Positions 8,325 to 16,473 of a DNA stretch of 36,762 nucleotides are shown here, one piece after another. The stretch spans positions 1-36,762 of the forward strand of contig JAIBDW010000012.1 of NCBI GenBank assembly GCA_024686035.1. Reading direction: 5' to 3'. This DNA is from Oceanospirillaceae bacterium. Lineage in GTDB: Bacteria > Pseudomonadota > Gammaproteobacteria > Pseudomonadales > Balneatricaceae. Positions within the stretch are counted from its first letter, which is position 1, and each line of letters opens with the position of its first letter. Under the pieces are notes generated by a model that was given only the letters and a program-made list of their open reading frames with translations, ran no database searches and was not told the DNA's origin. The position numbers and the translations under genes are program-made.

Positions 8325-9320
8325 TTACTTAACAGTAGCTGCTAGAGGGCCAGACTCAACGTTGCCAGCATAGCTAGCATTAGCAGACGGTATAGATCCA
8401 GCGTTAACGAATACTGCAGCAACGCCGCCCATAAAGTCTTGAACACCACCACCTAACCACTTAGAAGATAACTGCTCCTCAGTGCTTGGGAAGATGAAAG
8501 TAGACAAAGAGCTAGCAGCATCAGCACTGCTCATGCCTGCGTCTTTAGCGATCATGTTCAACATGAACTCAGGCTGAGAAGCGTTCCATGCAGCGTTTGC
8601 ATCGGCAGTTACAGCCAAGAACTTAGACACGATATCGCTATTTTCAGCAATAAATTCTGCAGGTGCAGTAGTTACGTCAAGTACCAAAATACCCAATGCT
8701 TCTTTTTCCGCACCAGTTAGCAATACGTTACCGCTTTCCTTCATACGACGTAGACCACCGCCCCAACCACAAGCCATGTCGATAGCGCCTTGAGCTAATG
8801 CTACAGAGCCTTCAGCAGGCGCCATGTCAACAATTTCCATGCTGTCTAGAGCCACACCAAAGTGGTCCATTTGCTTCAAAAAGCCGTAATGAGCAGCTGT
8901 ACCAAGTGGCACTGCAACTTTCTTACCAGCTAGTTCACCAACAGAGTCTTTGTCAATTTCGAGGTCAGAACGAACTACACAGTTGTCGTTATTAGAGTAA
9001 GAAACGGCAACATCAACGATTTGTAGATCTTGACCAGCAGATGTGGCAACTACAAATGGAGGCAAACCTTGAGATACAGAAATCTGCACGTCGCCAGATG
9101 CCATAGCAGCTGACATGGCCGTACCTGTATCAAAGGCAACCCAATTTACTTTCATTCCTAGCGCTTCATCATAAGCGCCAGAAACCTTAGCTGCTTGGAA
9201 AGGCATTGGCCATTCAAGGAAGTATGCAACCGTAAGTTCTTCGGCAGCTGTTGCAGAAGATGCTCCAGCCATTAGTGCTGTAGCAGCTACAACGCTGCTA
9301 GCGATTGATTTTAATTTCAT
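8325..9320 (-). CDS. tauA: Taurine-binding periplasmic protein
   Basis: Solute-binding protein of 331 residues that delivers substrate to TauBC. A Sec signal peptide is clear: MKLKSIASS, a hydrophobic core, and a likely cut after SSATA (residue 25). The mature start AEELTVAYFLEWPMPFQAAK resembles TauA proteins of taurine-degrading bacteria more than the sulfate-starvation TauA of enterics. The start has AGGAG 8 bases upstream. Two cysteines fall in the mature chain (DNCVV and MACGWGGG). Clustering with tpa, tauR, soeABC and tauE supports taurine as carbon source ligand. Specificity is inferred from context. Confidence 0.9.
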   Translation of the reverse strand: MKLKSIASSVVAATALMAGASSATAAEELTVAYFLEWPMPFQAAKVSGAYDEALGMKVNWVAFDTGTAMSAAMASGDVQISVSQGLPPFVVATSAGQDLQIVDVAVSYSNNDNCVVRSDLEIDKDSVGELAGKKVAVPLGTAAHYGFLKQMDHFGVALDSMEIVDMAPAEGSVALAQGAIDMACGWGGGLRRMKESGNVLLTGAEKEALGILVLDVTTAPAEFIAENSDIVSKFLAVTADANAAWNASQPEFMLNMIAKDAGMSSADAASSLSTFIFPSTEEQLSSKWLGGGVQDFMGGVAAVFVNAGSIPSANASYAGNVESGPLAATVK

Positions 9321-9345
9321 TTAAGTGCTCCTAAATATTATCATT

Positions 9346-9382
9346 TTTATAATTGGAAAGAACCAAACGTAAAACACGTGTT
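9346..9382 (-). promoter_or_regulatory. Candidate tauA promoter with adjacent palindrome
   Basis: Reading the minus strand, TTTACG (9368-9373) and TATAAA (9346-9351) are spaced 16 bases apart and end about 26 bases upstream of the tauA ATG. Touching the -35 box is a perfect 10-base palindrome AACACGTGTT (9373-9382), a possible operator. Assigned by eye only. Confidence 0.4.
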
Positions 9383-9469
9383 AATAGGTCTAGCTGCTCG
9401 TATTAATAGGCAGTAAGTTAAATATACTCCCCTTCGCAGTATAAGCCATAGCCAAAATATTATCACCCT

Positions 9470-9478
9470 TAGGGCCAA
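9470..9478 (-). promoter_or_regulatory. TTGGCCCTA word upstream of tauA
   Basis: Minus-strand TTGGCCCTA, about 150 bases upstream of tauA. The same nine bases occur upstream of soeA (15524-15532), and TTGGCCC recurs at 18062-18068 in the tpa-tauR gap. Candidate shared regulator site; the word also occurs inside coding sequence, so support is weak. Confidence 0.25.
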
Positions 9479-9553
9479 TAACTAGACATGCATATATTCA
9501 TCACCTTTCAGGAGCCAACTGGTTGCTTGATGACACAGAGCAGGATGACATCG

Positions 9554-9572
9554 TTTGGATGTAACATCCAAA
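9554..9572. promoter_or_regulatory. Near-perfect palindrome between the SDR remnant and tauA
   Basis: TTTGGATGTAACATCCAAA: two perfect 9-base arms around one base. No U-run follows on either strand, so a protein-binding site is more likely than a terminator. It lies 32 bases past the SDR remnant stop and about 234 bases upstream of tauA. Confidence 0.4.
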
Positions 9573-9604
9573 AACTAGGCCAAAAAACGACATGAAAGCT
9601 ATTA

Positions 9605-9961
9605 TTAGCTAAGTAACCAACCACCGTCCACATCTACTGTAGTGCTGGTGACAAAGTCATTCTCTATCATAAATAAAATGCCCTGAGCAACTTCATCGGC
9701 CGTTCCAGCCCTAGGAATAACATGCTTACCCGTACTTGTTGCAAACAACTCTTCCCGCGCTTTGCCTTCAATTGGAATCATTGGGGTATCGATGATGCCG
9801 GGAGATACCACATTAATCCTGCGTGGAGCTATCTCTGGGGCCACGGTTTTTACCATAGTTTCTACAGCGCCACCTACGGACGCTAATGCCACCTGACCGG
9901 GCTTAGCTCGGCGCGCAGGAGCACCACGGCGGTCCGTCACGTCGCATTTTTTTAGCGCCAC
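9605..9961 (-). pseudogene. Truncated short-chain dehydrogenase/reductase (C-terminal half)
   Basis: The reading frame encodes only the last ~100 residues of an SDR: GQVALASVGGAVE, RINVVSPGIIDTP, a long helix, then the closing VDVDGGW. The N-terminal Rossmann part with the TGxxxGxG cofactor motif is absent here and I see no trace of it in the 141 bases upstream. The first ~20 residues are not SDR-like, and the only possible start (GTG 9959-9961) overlaps its own AGGAG. I read this as a decayed gene. SDRs include sulfoacetaldehyde reductases, so a former role in the pathway is conceivable, but nothing in the fragment shows it. Confidence 0.65.
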
Positions 9962-10102
9962 TCCTGTATTTTTGTTTGATACCTTTATGCTTCTACCTTA
10001 ATGATTATTAGAAGGGGTTCTAGAGACAGTTTTTCACATGGCTTCGAAACCATAATGAATGTTCCATTCAAAGGGCATTAAGGCAATGACTAATATCTAT
10101 AC

Positions 10103-10876
10103 TTACAGATTAGATAATCCGCTATACAAGGCAATGCTTGCAAGTGCTGACAATAAACTTAATGTTACTCTGCGCATGGCTAAAGCATCAATTCGATCAA
10201 ACAAAACAGATCCAATTTGATTGGCAACCAACATGACCGGCATCATCACAAACATCAGGCTTGGGAACTCAGGAGCCAAAAGGTCTTGACTATGGAACCA
10301 GGCCAAACCATAGATGTCAGTCACTAAAAAAAACATAATTAAGCCCGCACGCATGACGACATGAGACATTTTTGACGACATCATATACACCGCCACCACT
10401 AACCCACCAATACTTGCTAGGCCGTTAACAAACCCTACCACCGCGCCTGCCAACAACAACCACCCAACGCTATTCGCGGGTTTAAAGTGCCACTGATTCC
10501 ATAAGGCAAAGCAAGCTACCAATACTCCTGCGCCTGCTAAACCACGCACCATATCAGACTGCCAATGTTGCAATCCAACCACACCCAAGGGAGTACCCAC
10601 CATAGTACCTATGCACAAAATAATGACCCACCGCCATGGCACATTGCGCCATACCTTTGGCAATAAGTGCAAACTAGCCATGACCTCCAACACAAACATA
10701 AGCGGCACGATAACTTGTGCATCTAAGATGGGTGCAAGTGAGAAAAAACACAGAGCAGAAAAACCAAAACCCGCCAAGCCCCTCACCACGCCTGCAATAA
10801 AGACGATGGCTAAGACATAAGCGAGTTCAAAATGGGATAATGGCAGGTAGAACCAGTCTAGACTTAGGCTAGACAT
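10103..10876 (-). CDS. tauE: TauE/SafE family sulfite exporter
   Basis: Integral membrane protein of 257 residues with about eight hydrophobic segments and the family features: N-terminal FIAGVVRGLAGFGFSAL and, in the second half, the GLASIGGLVVAVYMM repeat. Family members export sulfite or organosulfonates released during sulfonate breakdown. The start ATG directly follows the soeC stop (TAAATG), so it is the last gene of a soeABC-tauE operon. The arrangement suggests it vents sulfite when SoeABC is saturated. No signal peptide is expected. Confidence 0.88.
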   Translation of the reverse strand: MSSLSLDWFYLPLSHFELAYVLAIVFIAGVVRGLAGFGFSALCFFSLAPILDAQVIVPLMFVLEVMASLHLLPKVWRNVPWRWVIILCIGTMVGTPLGVVGLQHWQSDMVRGLAGAGVLVACFALWNQWHFKPANSVGWLLLAGAVVGFVNGLASIGGLVVAVYMMSSKMSHVVMRAGLIMFFLVTDIYGLAWFHSQDLLAPEFPSLMFVMMPVMLVANQIGSVLFDRIDALAMRRVTLSLLSALASIALYSGLSNL

Positions 10877-11806
10877 TTAAGTGCGTTGGTCTCCTTGGTA
10901 CAGGCGAACAACGTGCCTAGCTTCTGCAAAAAACAACCAGCGCTCTAGCAACAAACCAGCCATCATAATCACCCATGCTCCTACTAAGACTTCTACTATT
11001 TCAGGACTATTAAATACCCAATACAAAAGCACTAAAGGCAGCATAAATACCGTAAATGTCATCACTATACGCAATCGTAAAAGGAAATCTGCGGCCACTT
11101 GGTAACCAAACTCCCTGTTTAAAAAAGTCGGCGCACTATGGCCTGCATCTAACAAACGCACACTAGCTTGGGAAAAACCTGTGGCCGTTTGAATAGTGGC
11201 GCCTGTTGGTTTGCCCTGCCAGAAAAAATAGACCATTTTTAGAGCTAAAGTGATCACCACTAAGGCCATAACCACTATCAACAACTGCGGATTAAGTACT
11301 CCAAAAAAGCCACTCACCGCCACAAACAGCAAGCCGCCACTCATTAGTGCATAGGCCATAAAAAGTGCTGGCACCATCGGTGTATTCCACTGGCGGATAG
11401 TCTTTAAGCTAGCGTAAATCATACTGGTAGTAAAAAGGATGATAAGTGCAAACGCCATACTCAACCCAGCCCATAGGTTAATCATTGGCCACTGCCAAAG
11501 TATAGCCGCTGCATAAACCGAAGCTATTGGATAAAGCAACACTGCAAATACGGCTTCACGAGATAACCATGAGGTACGAAAACGGCTAAAAGAGCGCCAC
11601 GCATTTTTTGGATTAGCCAAGTGCATGGTCGAAGAAAACAGGCCAATAGTGATAAGCACCATTGCCATAACCCCCAGAGTCAACTGCAAACCGATGGTAT
11701 AGGTTTGCGTAAAACCCAACATCTGCCCTGCACCAAGCCAAGCTAATAAGCCATAACCAGCGCCAGATGTGACGGTAAAAATAAGAACTGAAAAAGCGGG
11801 ATGCAT
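10877..11806 (-). CDS. soeC: Sulfite dehydrogenase membrane anchor (DmsC/NrfD-like)
   Basis: Membrane subunit of 309 residues with about eight hydrophobic helices, beginning MHPAFSVLIFTVTSGAGYG, typical of the DmsC-type anchors of molybdopterin oxidoreductases. It would hold SoeAB at the inner membrane and pass electrons to quinone. The LANPKNAWRSF and SWLSREAVF stretches are conserved in DmsC-like proteins. It starts 27 bases after soeB and abuts tauE. Assignment to SoeC rather than another DmsC rests on the operon and the lack of a Tat signal on SoeA. Confidence 0.85.
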   Translation of the reverse strand: MHPAFSVLIFTVTSGAGYGLLAWLGAGQMLGFTQTYTIGLQLTLGVMAMVLITIGLFSSTMHLANPKNAWRSFSRFRTSWLSREAVFAVLLYPIASVYAAAILWQWPMINLWAGLSMAFALIILFTTSMIYASLKTIRQWNTPMVPALFMAYALMSGGLLFVAVSGFFGVLNPQLLIVVMALVVITLALKMVYFFWQGKPTGATIQTATGFSQASVRLLDAGHSAPTFLNREFGYQVAADFLLRLRIVMTFTVFMLPLVLLYWVFNSPEIVEVLVGAWVIMMAGLLLERWLFFAEARHVVRLYQGDQRT

Positions 11807-11833
11807 AATAAATACCTAACTTTGGCGTAATAA

Positions 11834-12520
11834 TTAACGGTTAATAATACGATTAACCAGTTGCCTGACACCCTGCATGGGCGATATTTCAATCTTATCT
11901 TGCTGCTTTGGGTTTCTTGGCGGCAAATAAGTATTCACTGGATTATACCCAAGCTCTGGCATGAGTTGCTGTCCCGCGCGCTCACGGGTCAACTTTGAAA
12001 CTTGCGAATCTGGGTCATCAAAATCTCCAAATACTCGAGAAGATGTTGGGCAAGTTAATACACATGCTGGCTGACGTTCAGCTTCTGGTAATTGTTCGTC
12101 ATAAATACGATCCACACATAAGGTACACTTTTTCATGGTGCCAGAGTCTGCATCCAATTCACGTGCTCCGTAGGGACAAGCCCAAGAACATAGATTGCAA
12201 CCCATACATTTATCTTGGTCGATCAGCACTATACCGTCTTCTTCTCGCTTGTAAGAAGCCCCTGTCGGGCACACGGTGACACAGTCCGCTGTTTCACAGT
12301 GCATACACGACATCGGGATATTCACTGTTTTACTATGCGGACTGTCACCCACTTCATAAGAATGTATACGATTAAGCCAGCTACCACTGGGATCTTTACC
12401 ATGAGGCCTTTCATCACTTAAAGGGCCAATGGTGCCAGAGGTATTCCACTGCTTACAGGCTGTTGCACAGGCATGACAACCAACACAAGTATCTAAATCA
12501 ACAACTAAACCTAATTTCAT
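11834..12520 (-). CDS. soeB: Sulfite dehydrogenase iron-sulfur subunit
   Basis: Electron-transfer subunit of 228 residues carrying four ferredoxin-type cysteine groups: CVGCHACATAC (C12, C15, C18, C22), CMHCETADCVTVC, CMGCNLCSWAC and the split CTLC...CVLTC. This pattern binds four [4Fe-4S] clusters in DmsB/SoeB-type proteins. It links the catalytic subunit to the membrane anchor. Its ATG overlaps the soeA stop (ATGA), indicating translational coupling. There is no signal peptide, consistent with a cytoplasmic complex. Confidence 0.9.
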   Translation of the reverse strand: MKLGLVVDLDTCVGCHACATACKQWNTSGTIGPLSDERPHGKDPSGSWLNRIHSYEVGDSPHSKTVNIPMSCMHCETADCVTVCPTGASYKREEDGIVLIDQDKCMGCNLCSWACPYGARELDADSGTMKKCTLCVDRIYDEQLPEAERQPACVLTCPTSSRVFGDFDDPDSQVSKLTRERAGQQLMPELGYNPVNTYLPPRNPKQQDKIEISPMQGVRQLVNRIINR

Positions 12521-15441
12521 TTTGCACCTTTGCTAAAAATATCACGCCAGCCACGGCTAATGTTTATATTAGGATGACTACTATAACTGCTCATCTTGCT
12601 TGCAGGTGTGAAGTTAGGCAGTCCCTTAGCTTTATCAAAGCGCGGCCAAGCAAGGTTTTGTTCTTCCAAGGGGATTTCATCCTTACCCACTGGGGTGATC
12701 TTCACTCTTAAGTCATACCAAGCGGCTTGGCCTGTAACAGGGTCGGAGTTAGTCATACGGTGGCCACCCGCTTCAGCTTCACCCGGTAATAGTTCATTAA
12801 TGAGGTGATTCATTAAGAAGCCTTTTTGAGACTCGTTAGCATCATCACTTAAGCCCCATGTGCCTTGCTGTTTAGCAATGGCGTTCCATGTCCACACTGT
12901 TTCTGGGTTCACCCCTTCCATGAGTTTAACTTGCACACGTATACGTCCATTGTGGGATTCTACCCACGCCCAGCCAAAGTCTTTAATGCCTAGTGCTTCG
13001 CCTTTACTTCGGTGCATATATAAGTAGTTTTGAGACATAATTTGACGCAACCAAGAGTTTTGCGAGTCCCATGAATGATACATAAACATAGGCCGCTGGT
13101 TGACGGCAAAAAATGGATACTCTTTTGCGTCTGTGCGTGCCTGCTCTAGCGGCGCATAGTAGAATGGCAATGGGTCAAAATACGTTTTAAGGCGTTCTTT
13201 GTGGTGCTCTTCGGTGGGTTGTGGGCCGTCATACAAGCCCTGTCCGGCTAGACGGAATTTTTGCAAGGTTTCAGAGTAAATCTCAATAACAATTTGATCC
13301 GTACTCCCCACCCAACTGGCTTCTTTGGCAAGTTCTAAATAATCTCTGTTGGCATGACGCATGTACCTTTGATTAGGCTTAAGCTCAAATTTAAAGAAAC
13401 ACTGGTTGTCGATGTAAGCTTTCCACTGGTTTGGGTTAGGTTCACCGCGTAATGATTTTTCGCCATCTTTACCGCGCCAGCCAGCCAAAAATCCAATGCC
13501 AGGTGCGCGTTCAAAGTTCACAATAAAGTCTTCATAACCGTTGTATTTAGGTAAGCCTTCATCGTTGGTAAAGGCTGGAAACTTTAACCGTCCCGCCAAA
13601 TCTACCATCACTTCTTGCCAGCTTCGCACATCACGGTCGATCGCCAAAATAGGTTGGCGAATAGAGTCACATGCAGCATCCACTTCTGAAATGGGACGGT
13701 CTAACATAGAAATAGTGTCATAACGCTCAAGAAAAGTGGTATCTGGCAGCACTAGATCAGAGAAGTTAACGGTCTCTGAGTGGAATGCATCACAAGTGAC
13801 AATAAACGGAATCTTGTACTCTCCATCATCATCCTTAGAGCGAAGCATCTCCATGGTCTGGGCTGTGTTCATACTCGAATTCCATGCCATATTAGCCATG
13901 AAAAGCATCAATGTGTCGATACGATATGGGTCCCCAGCGACCGCATTACTAATCACCATATGCATTAGCCCGTGGTTAGCAATAGGGGCATCCCAAGAGT
14001 AGGCTTTATCGATACGCCTAGGATTCCCATTTTCATCAATGACCAAATCTTCAGGCTGAGTAGGAAAACCTAGAGGTGCAGACTCTAGCGGCGTATTGGG
14101 AGCATTACCCTTAGCCGGTTTGATCGGCGGCACAATGTGCTTAGGAAACGGTGGTTTGGCTAAGTGTCCCCCTGGGCAATCAATAGTGCCTAACACCACT
14201 TGTAGTAGGTGAATTGCACGGCACGTCTGGAAACCATTTGAGTGAGCTGATATGCCGCGCATTGCATGCATGGATACAGGTCGACCAATAAACTGAGTTT
14301 GTGTGCGTCCAGCCCAATCAGTCCATTGTGTATCAATAGTGATGGTTTCTTTAAAGGCCACATGAGCCATTTCTAAGGCGATACGTTCAATACTGTCAGC
14401 ATCAATGCCGCATATTTTCGCTGCAGCTTCTGGCGCATATTCTGGCGCCATGTATTTTTCCATCAAAATGCTAAAAGCTGTTCTAACCGGGGTGCCACAG
14501 GGTGCTTCATATTCACCTATTAAAGCAGGCGCAACCTCAGCACTTAAGGCTGATTGCACGCTATTAGTGTGCTGGTCCCATATTTGCGGATTACCTTGCG
14601 CATCACGTAACAATAAGCCATCACCTTGTTTGCCAGGATTATTGATGACTAACTGTGGTCCGTTGGTATAACGAATCAAGAACTCGTCATCTATTAAGCC
14701 TTCTCTTAGCAGCACCTGCATCATAGAAAGGGCAAACATGCCGTCTGTACCCGGAGTAATAGCGACCCATTCATCCGCGATAGCTTGATATCCAGTGCGC
14801 ACAGGGTTAACTGCAACAAACTTAGCACCGCGCTCTTTGATACGTTTAAGGCCAAGCTTTATAGGATTGGACGCATGGTCTTCGGCCACACCCCACATCA
14901 TAAAGTATTTAGTATTCTCCCAATCTGGATCACCAAACTCCCAGAATGAATGACCCATGGTATACAAACCCGCAGCAGCCATATTGACCGAACAAAACCC
15001 GCCATGAGCTGCCCAGTTAATGGTGCCAAACTGGCTAGCCCAAAGGCCTGTTAGTGCCTGCATTTGATCACGGCCCGTAAAATAGGCCAATTTTTTTGGG
15101 TCTGTTGCACGAATATTAGCCAATCGAGCAGTGAGCATTTCTAGAGCTGCATCCCACGAAATAGGGACAAATTCTCCTGCACCTCGCTCTGTACCTGGCT
15201 TACGTAATAACGGTTGCGTAAGTTTAGCCGGTGACAGCTGCTTCATAATGGCAGAGTTACCCTTAGCACAAAGCACGCCTTTGTTCACTGGATGATCTGG
15301 ATTACCCTGTACAAAGCGTATTTTTTCGTCTTCTATAGTGACCTTAATACCGCATCTGCAGGCGCACATATAGCAGGTAGTGTATCGATGTTCTTGTTTG
15401 GAGTGATCTTCAAACTGAGGCAGGTCTTGGCTTTTAGTCAT
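12517..15441 (-). CDS. soeA: Sulfite dehydrogenase molybdopterin subunit
   Basis: Catalytic subunit of 974 residues in the DMSO reductase superfamily. An N-terminal [4Fe-4S] motif is formed by C23, C26, C30 and C58 (CX2CX3CX27C); C28 is an additional cysteine. The rest matches the bis-MGD fold, with a C-terminal molydopterin dinucleotide-binding domain around NQRPMFMYHSWDSQNSW. No twin-arginine signal precedes the first cysteine, so the enzyme should face the cytoplasm, as known for SoeABC and unlike periplasmic SorAB. Cytoplasmic sulfite from taurine is the natural substrate in this context. Polysulfide, thiosulfate or tetrathionate reductases are relatives, and a homologue search would be needed to exclude them. 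The ribosome binding site is weak. Confidence 0.86.
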   Translation of the reverse strand: MTKSQDLPQFEDHSKQEHRYTTCYMCACRCGIKVTIEDEKIRFVQGNPDHPVNKGVLCAKGNSAIMKQLSPAKLTQPLLRKPGTERGAGEFVPISWDAALEMLTARLANIRATDPKKLAYFTGRDQMQALTGLWASQFGTINWAAHGGFCSVNMAAAGLYTMGHSFWEFGDPDWENTKYFMMWGVAEDHASNPIKLGLKRIKERGAKFVAVNPVRTGYQAIADEWVAITPGTDGMFALSMMQVLLREGLIDDEFLIRYTNGPQLVINNPGKQGDGLLLRDAQGNPQIWDQHTNSVQSALSAEVAPALIGEYEAPCGTPVRTAFSILMEKYMAPEYAPEAAAKICGIDADSIERIALEMAHVAFKETITIDTQWTDWAGRTQTQFIGRPVSMHAMRGISAHSNGFQTCRAIHLLQVVLGTIDCPGGHLAKPPFPKHIVPPIKPAKGNAPNTPLESAPLGFPTQPEDLVIDENGNPRRIDKAYSWDAPIANHGLMHMVISNAVAGDPYRIDTLMLFMANMAWNSSMNTAQTMEMLRSKDDDGEYKIPFIVTCDAFHSETVNFSDLVLPDTTFLERYDTISMLDRPISEVDAACDSIRQPILAIDRDVRSWQEVMVDLAGRLKFPAFTNDEGLPKYNGYEDFIVNFERAPGIGFLAGWRGKDGEKSLRGEPNPNQWKAYIDNQCFFKFELKPNQRYMRHANRDYLELAKEASWVGSTDQIVIEIYSETLQKFRLAGQGLYDGPQPTEEHHKERLKTYFDPLPFYYAPLEQARTDAKEYPFFAVNQRPMFMYHSWDSQNSWLRQIMSQNYLYMHRSKGEALGIKDFGWAWVESHNGRIRVQVKLMEGVNPETVWTWNAIAKQQGTWGLSDDANESQKGFLMNHLINELLPGEAEAGGHRMTNSDPVTGQAAWYDLRVKITPVGKDEIPLEEQNLAWPRFDKAKGLPNFTPASKMSSYSSHPNINISRGWRDIFSKGAK

Positions 15442-15475
15442 AGGAAAAAACGCTTATAAGGTTGATGTCACAAAG

Positions 15476-15533
15476 CATATAGGATGTAACACTTTTGTCC
15501 AACAGCCAACCTTTATTTGGCCATAGGGCCAAA
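15476..15533 (-). promoter_or_regulatory. Candidate soeA promoter with upstream palindrome
   Basis: On the minus strand TTGGAC (15497-15502) and TATATG (15476-15481) could serve as -35 and -10, though the 15-base spacing is short. Thirteen bases further upstream lies TTTGGCCATAGGGCCAAA (15516-15533), 7-base arms around four bases. Its placement would suit an activator such as TauR. The arm TAGGGCCAA is also found upstream of tauA. Confidence 0.4.
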
Positions 15534-15637
15534 CTTTACGCGTTCATTAGTCGCATCACCGGTCTTTGGGAAAACCAGTAATACAAGCCCATATCAAAGA
15601 GTTCACCACCTGGTCATATTTGCGCCAAAAATCAGGC

Positions 15638-15662
15638 AAAAAAAAGCTGCCATAGGCAGCCA
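15638..15662 (-). terminator. Intrinsic terminator after the 60-residue gene
   Basis: GCTGCC (15646-15651) and GGCAGC (15655-15660) form a tight stem with a 3-base loop, followed on the minus strand by eight T (15645-15638). It lies 34 bases past the stop of the small gene and ends its transcript before soeA. Confidence 0.88.
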
Positions 15663-15695
15663 ATAAAGCAAAAAATAACATTGGCTTATGCAAGT

Positions 15696-15878
15696 TTAAC
15701 CTGCAATACCGACAAATACGGGAGAAACTTCTAAGCTAGGTGAGGTTCTTGGTTTACCTTCTTTATGCAACGGCCTAGTTTTTACCATACGCAAATTACA
15801 ATCTGCCTTGATCACTGGTGTTGCTTGCTTAGTTCCAAAAGAATAATCCAACGTCAATTGAGCGCTTGCATTAGCCAT
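15696..15878 (-). CDS. Small protein of unknown function (60 residues)
   Basis: I do not recognise this protein. It starts MANASAQLTLDYSFGTKQAT and ends SPVFVGIAG, is basic and polar in the middle, and has one cysteine (ADCNL) and no membrane segment or signal peptide. It is probably a real gene: AGGAGG lies 7 bases before the ATG, a promoter-like pair lies upstream (15949-15976), and a strong terminator follows. It sits between the sulfite operon and a rhodanese-like gene, pointing loosely to sulfur or sulfite handling. The function is unknown, and I assign none. Confidence 0.7.
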   Translation of the reverse strand: MANASAQLTLDYSFGTKQATPVIKADCNLRMVKTRPLHKEGKPRTSPSLEVSPVFVGIAG

Positions 15879-15909
15879 GACAGCCTCCTATAAAGAATCA
15901 CTAGATTAC

Positions 15910-15976
15910 TGGATCCAAGACAACTGTTCTTTTGGATCCATTTGATTCACTATAGCACTCGCCTTAACTAATGTAA
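15910..15976 (-). promoter_or_regulatory. Promoter and palindromic leader of the 60-residue gene
   Basis: On the minus strand TTACAT (15971-15976) and the extended -10 TGC-TATAGT (-10 at 15949-15954) are 16 bases apart. Just downstream, where transcription would begin, lie TTGGATCCA and TGGATCCAA (15932-15940 and 15910-15918), a perfect 9-bp inverted repeat around 13 bases. It could be a repressor site or an RNA hairpin at the 5' end of the transcript. Confidence 0.55.
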
Positions 15977-16058
15977 TGGAATATTAAATGATATTTTTAT
16001 AACCTTTAGTTATATAAGGCTATTAACAGTAGCCCTCTTCGCAAAACGTTTAAGTGTG

Positions 16059-16448
16059 TTAAACCAGCTTAAAAGCAGTGTTTGCTACTAACGCTTGCAC
16101 ATCAACGCCGGTATCAGCCAATTTATTTGCCCTTGCCCACATGTTGATAGATCGATTGCCAGTGCGACAAAATGCCAATACCTTACCAGAAGGTTGCCCC
16201 ACTATTTGCGCCATTTCAGACACAGCCGCTTGAGGAAAGTTCATACCCACTACTGGAATAAAATGGTATGTCATGCCCAACGCTTGTGCGGCCGCTTGCA
16301 ATTGCGCACTCGTTGATGGATGCCCTTCTTCGCCATCAGGACGGTTATTAATAATAGTGGTCATTCCCTGTGCCTTTAACATCGGCATGTCAGTTGCTAA
16401 AATTTGCGGCGATACAGCAAACGTATCACTTATTTTGGTAATGTCCAT
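16059..16448 (-). CDS. DUF442/TIGR01244 family rhodanese-like protein
   Basis: Protein of 129 residues with the DUF442 layout. MDITKISDTFAVSPQI is at the start, TIINNRPDGEE is near residues 31-41, and the active-site loop AFCRTGNRS gives C94 and R99, the CX4R geometry shared by rhodaneses and cysteine phosphatases. The family is often annotated as a sulfurtransferase or beta-lactamase-hydrolase-like domain, and some members are fused to persulfide enzymes. A role in sulfane sulfur or sulfite handling fits the location. AGGA precedes the ATG, and its promoter carries a palindrome (16474-16498). A separate transcription unit from tpa, which ends in its own terminator just upstream, is likely. 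Confidence 0.82.
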   Translation of the reverse strand: MDITKISDTFAVSPQILATDMPMLKAQGMTTIINNRPDGEEGHPSTSAQLQAAAQALGMTYHFIPVVGMNFPQAAVSEMAQIVGQPSGKVLAFCRTGNRSINMWARANKLADTGVDVQALVANTAFKLV

Positions 16449-16473
16449 GGTAAATTTGTTCCTAAATTCGATG

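Noticed and set aside
10056-10070. Small inverted repeat TGAATG/CATTCA after tauE as a terminator
   Set aside because: Six-base arms, AT-rich and without a following T-run; too weak to call.
12517-15441. soeA as a Tat-exported DMSO, polysulfide or thiosulfate reductase
   Set aside because: No twin-arginine signal precedes the cluster cysteines, and the operon with tauE beside taurine genes favours cytoplasmic sulfite oxidation. Not fully excluded without a tree.
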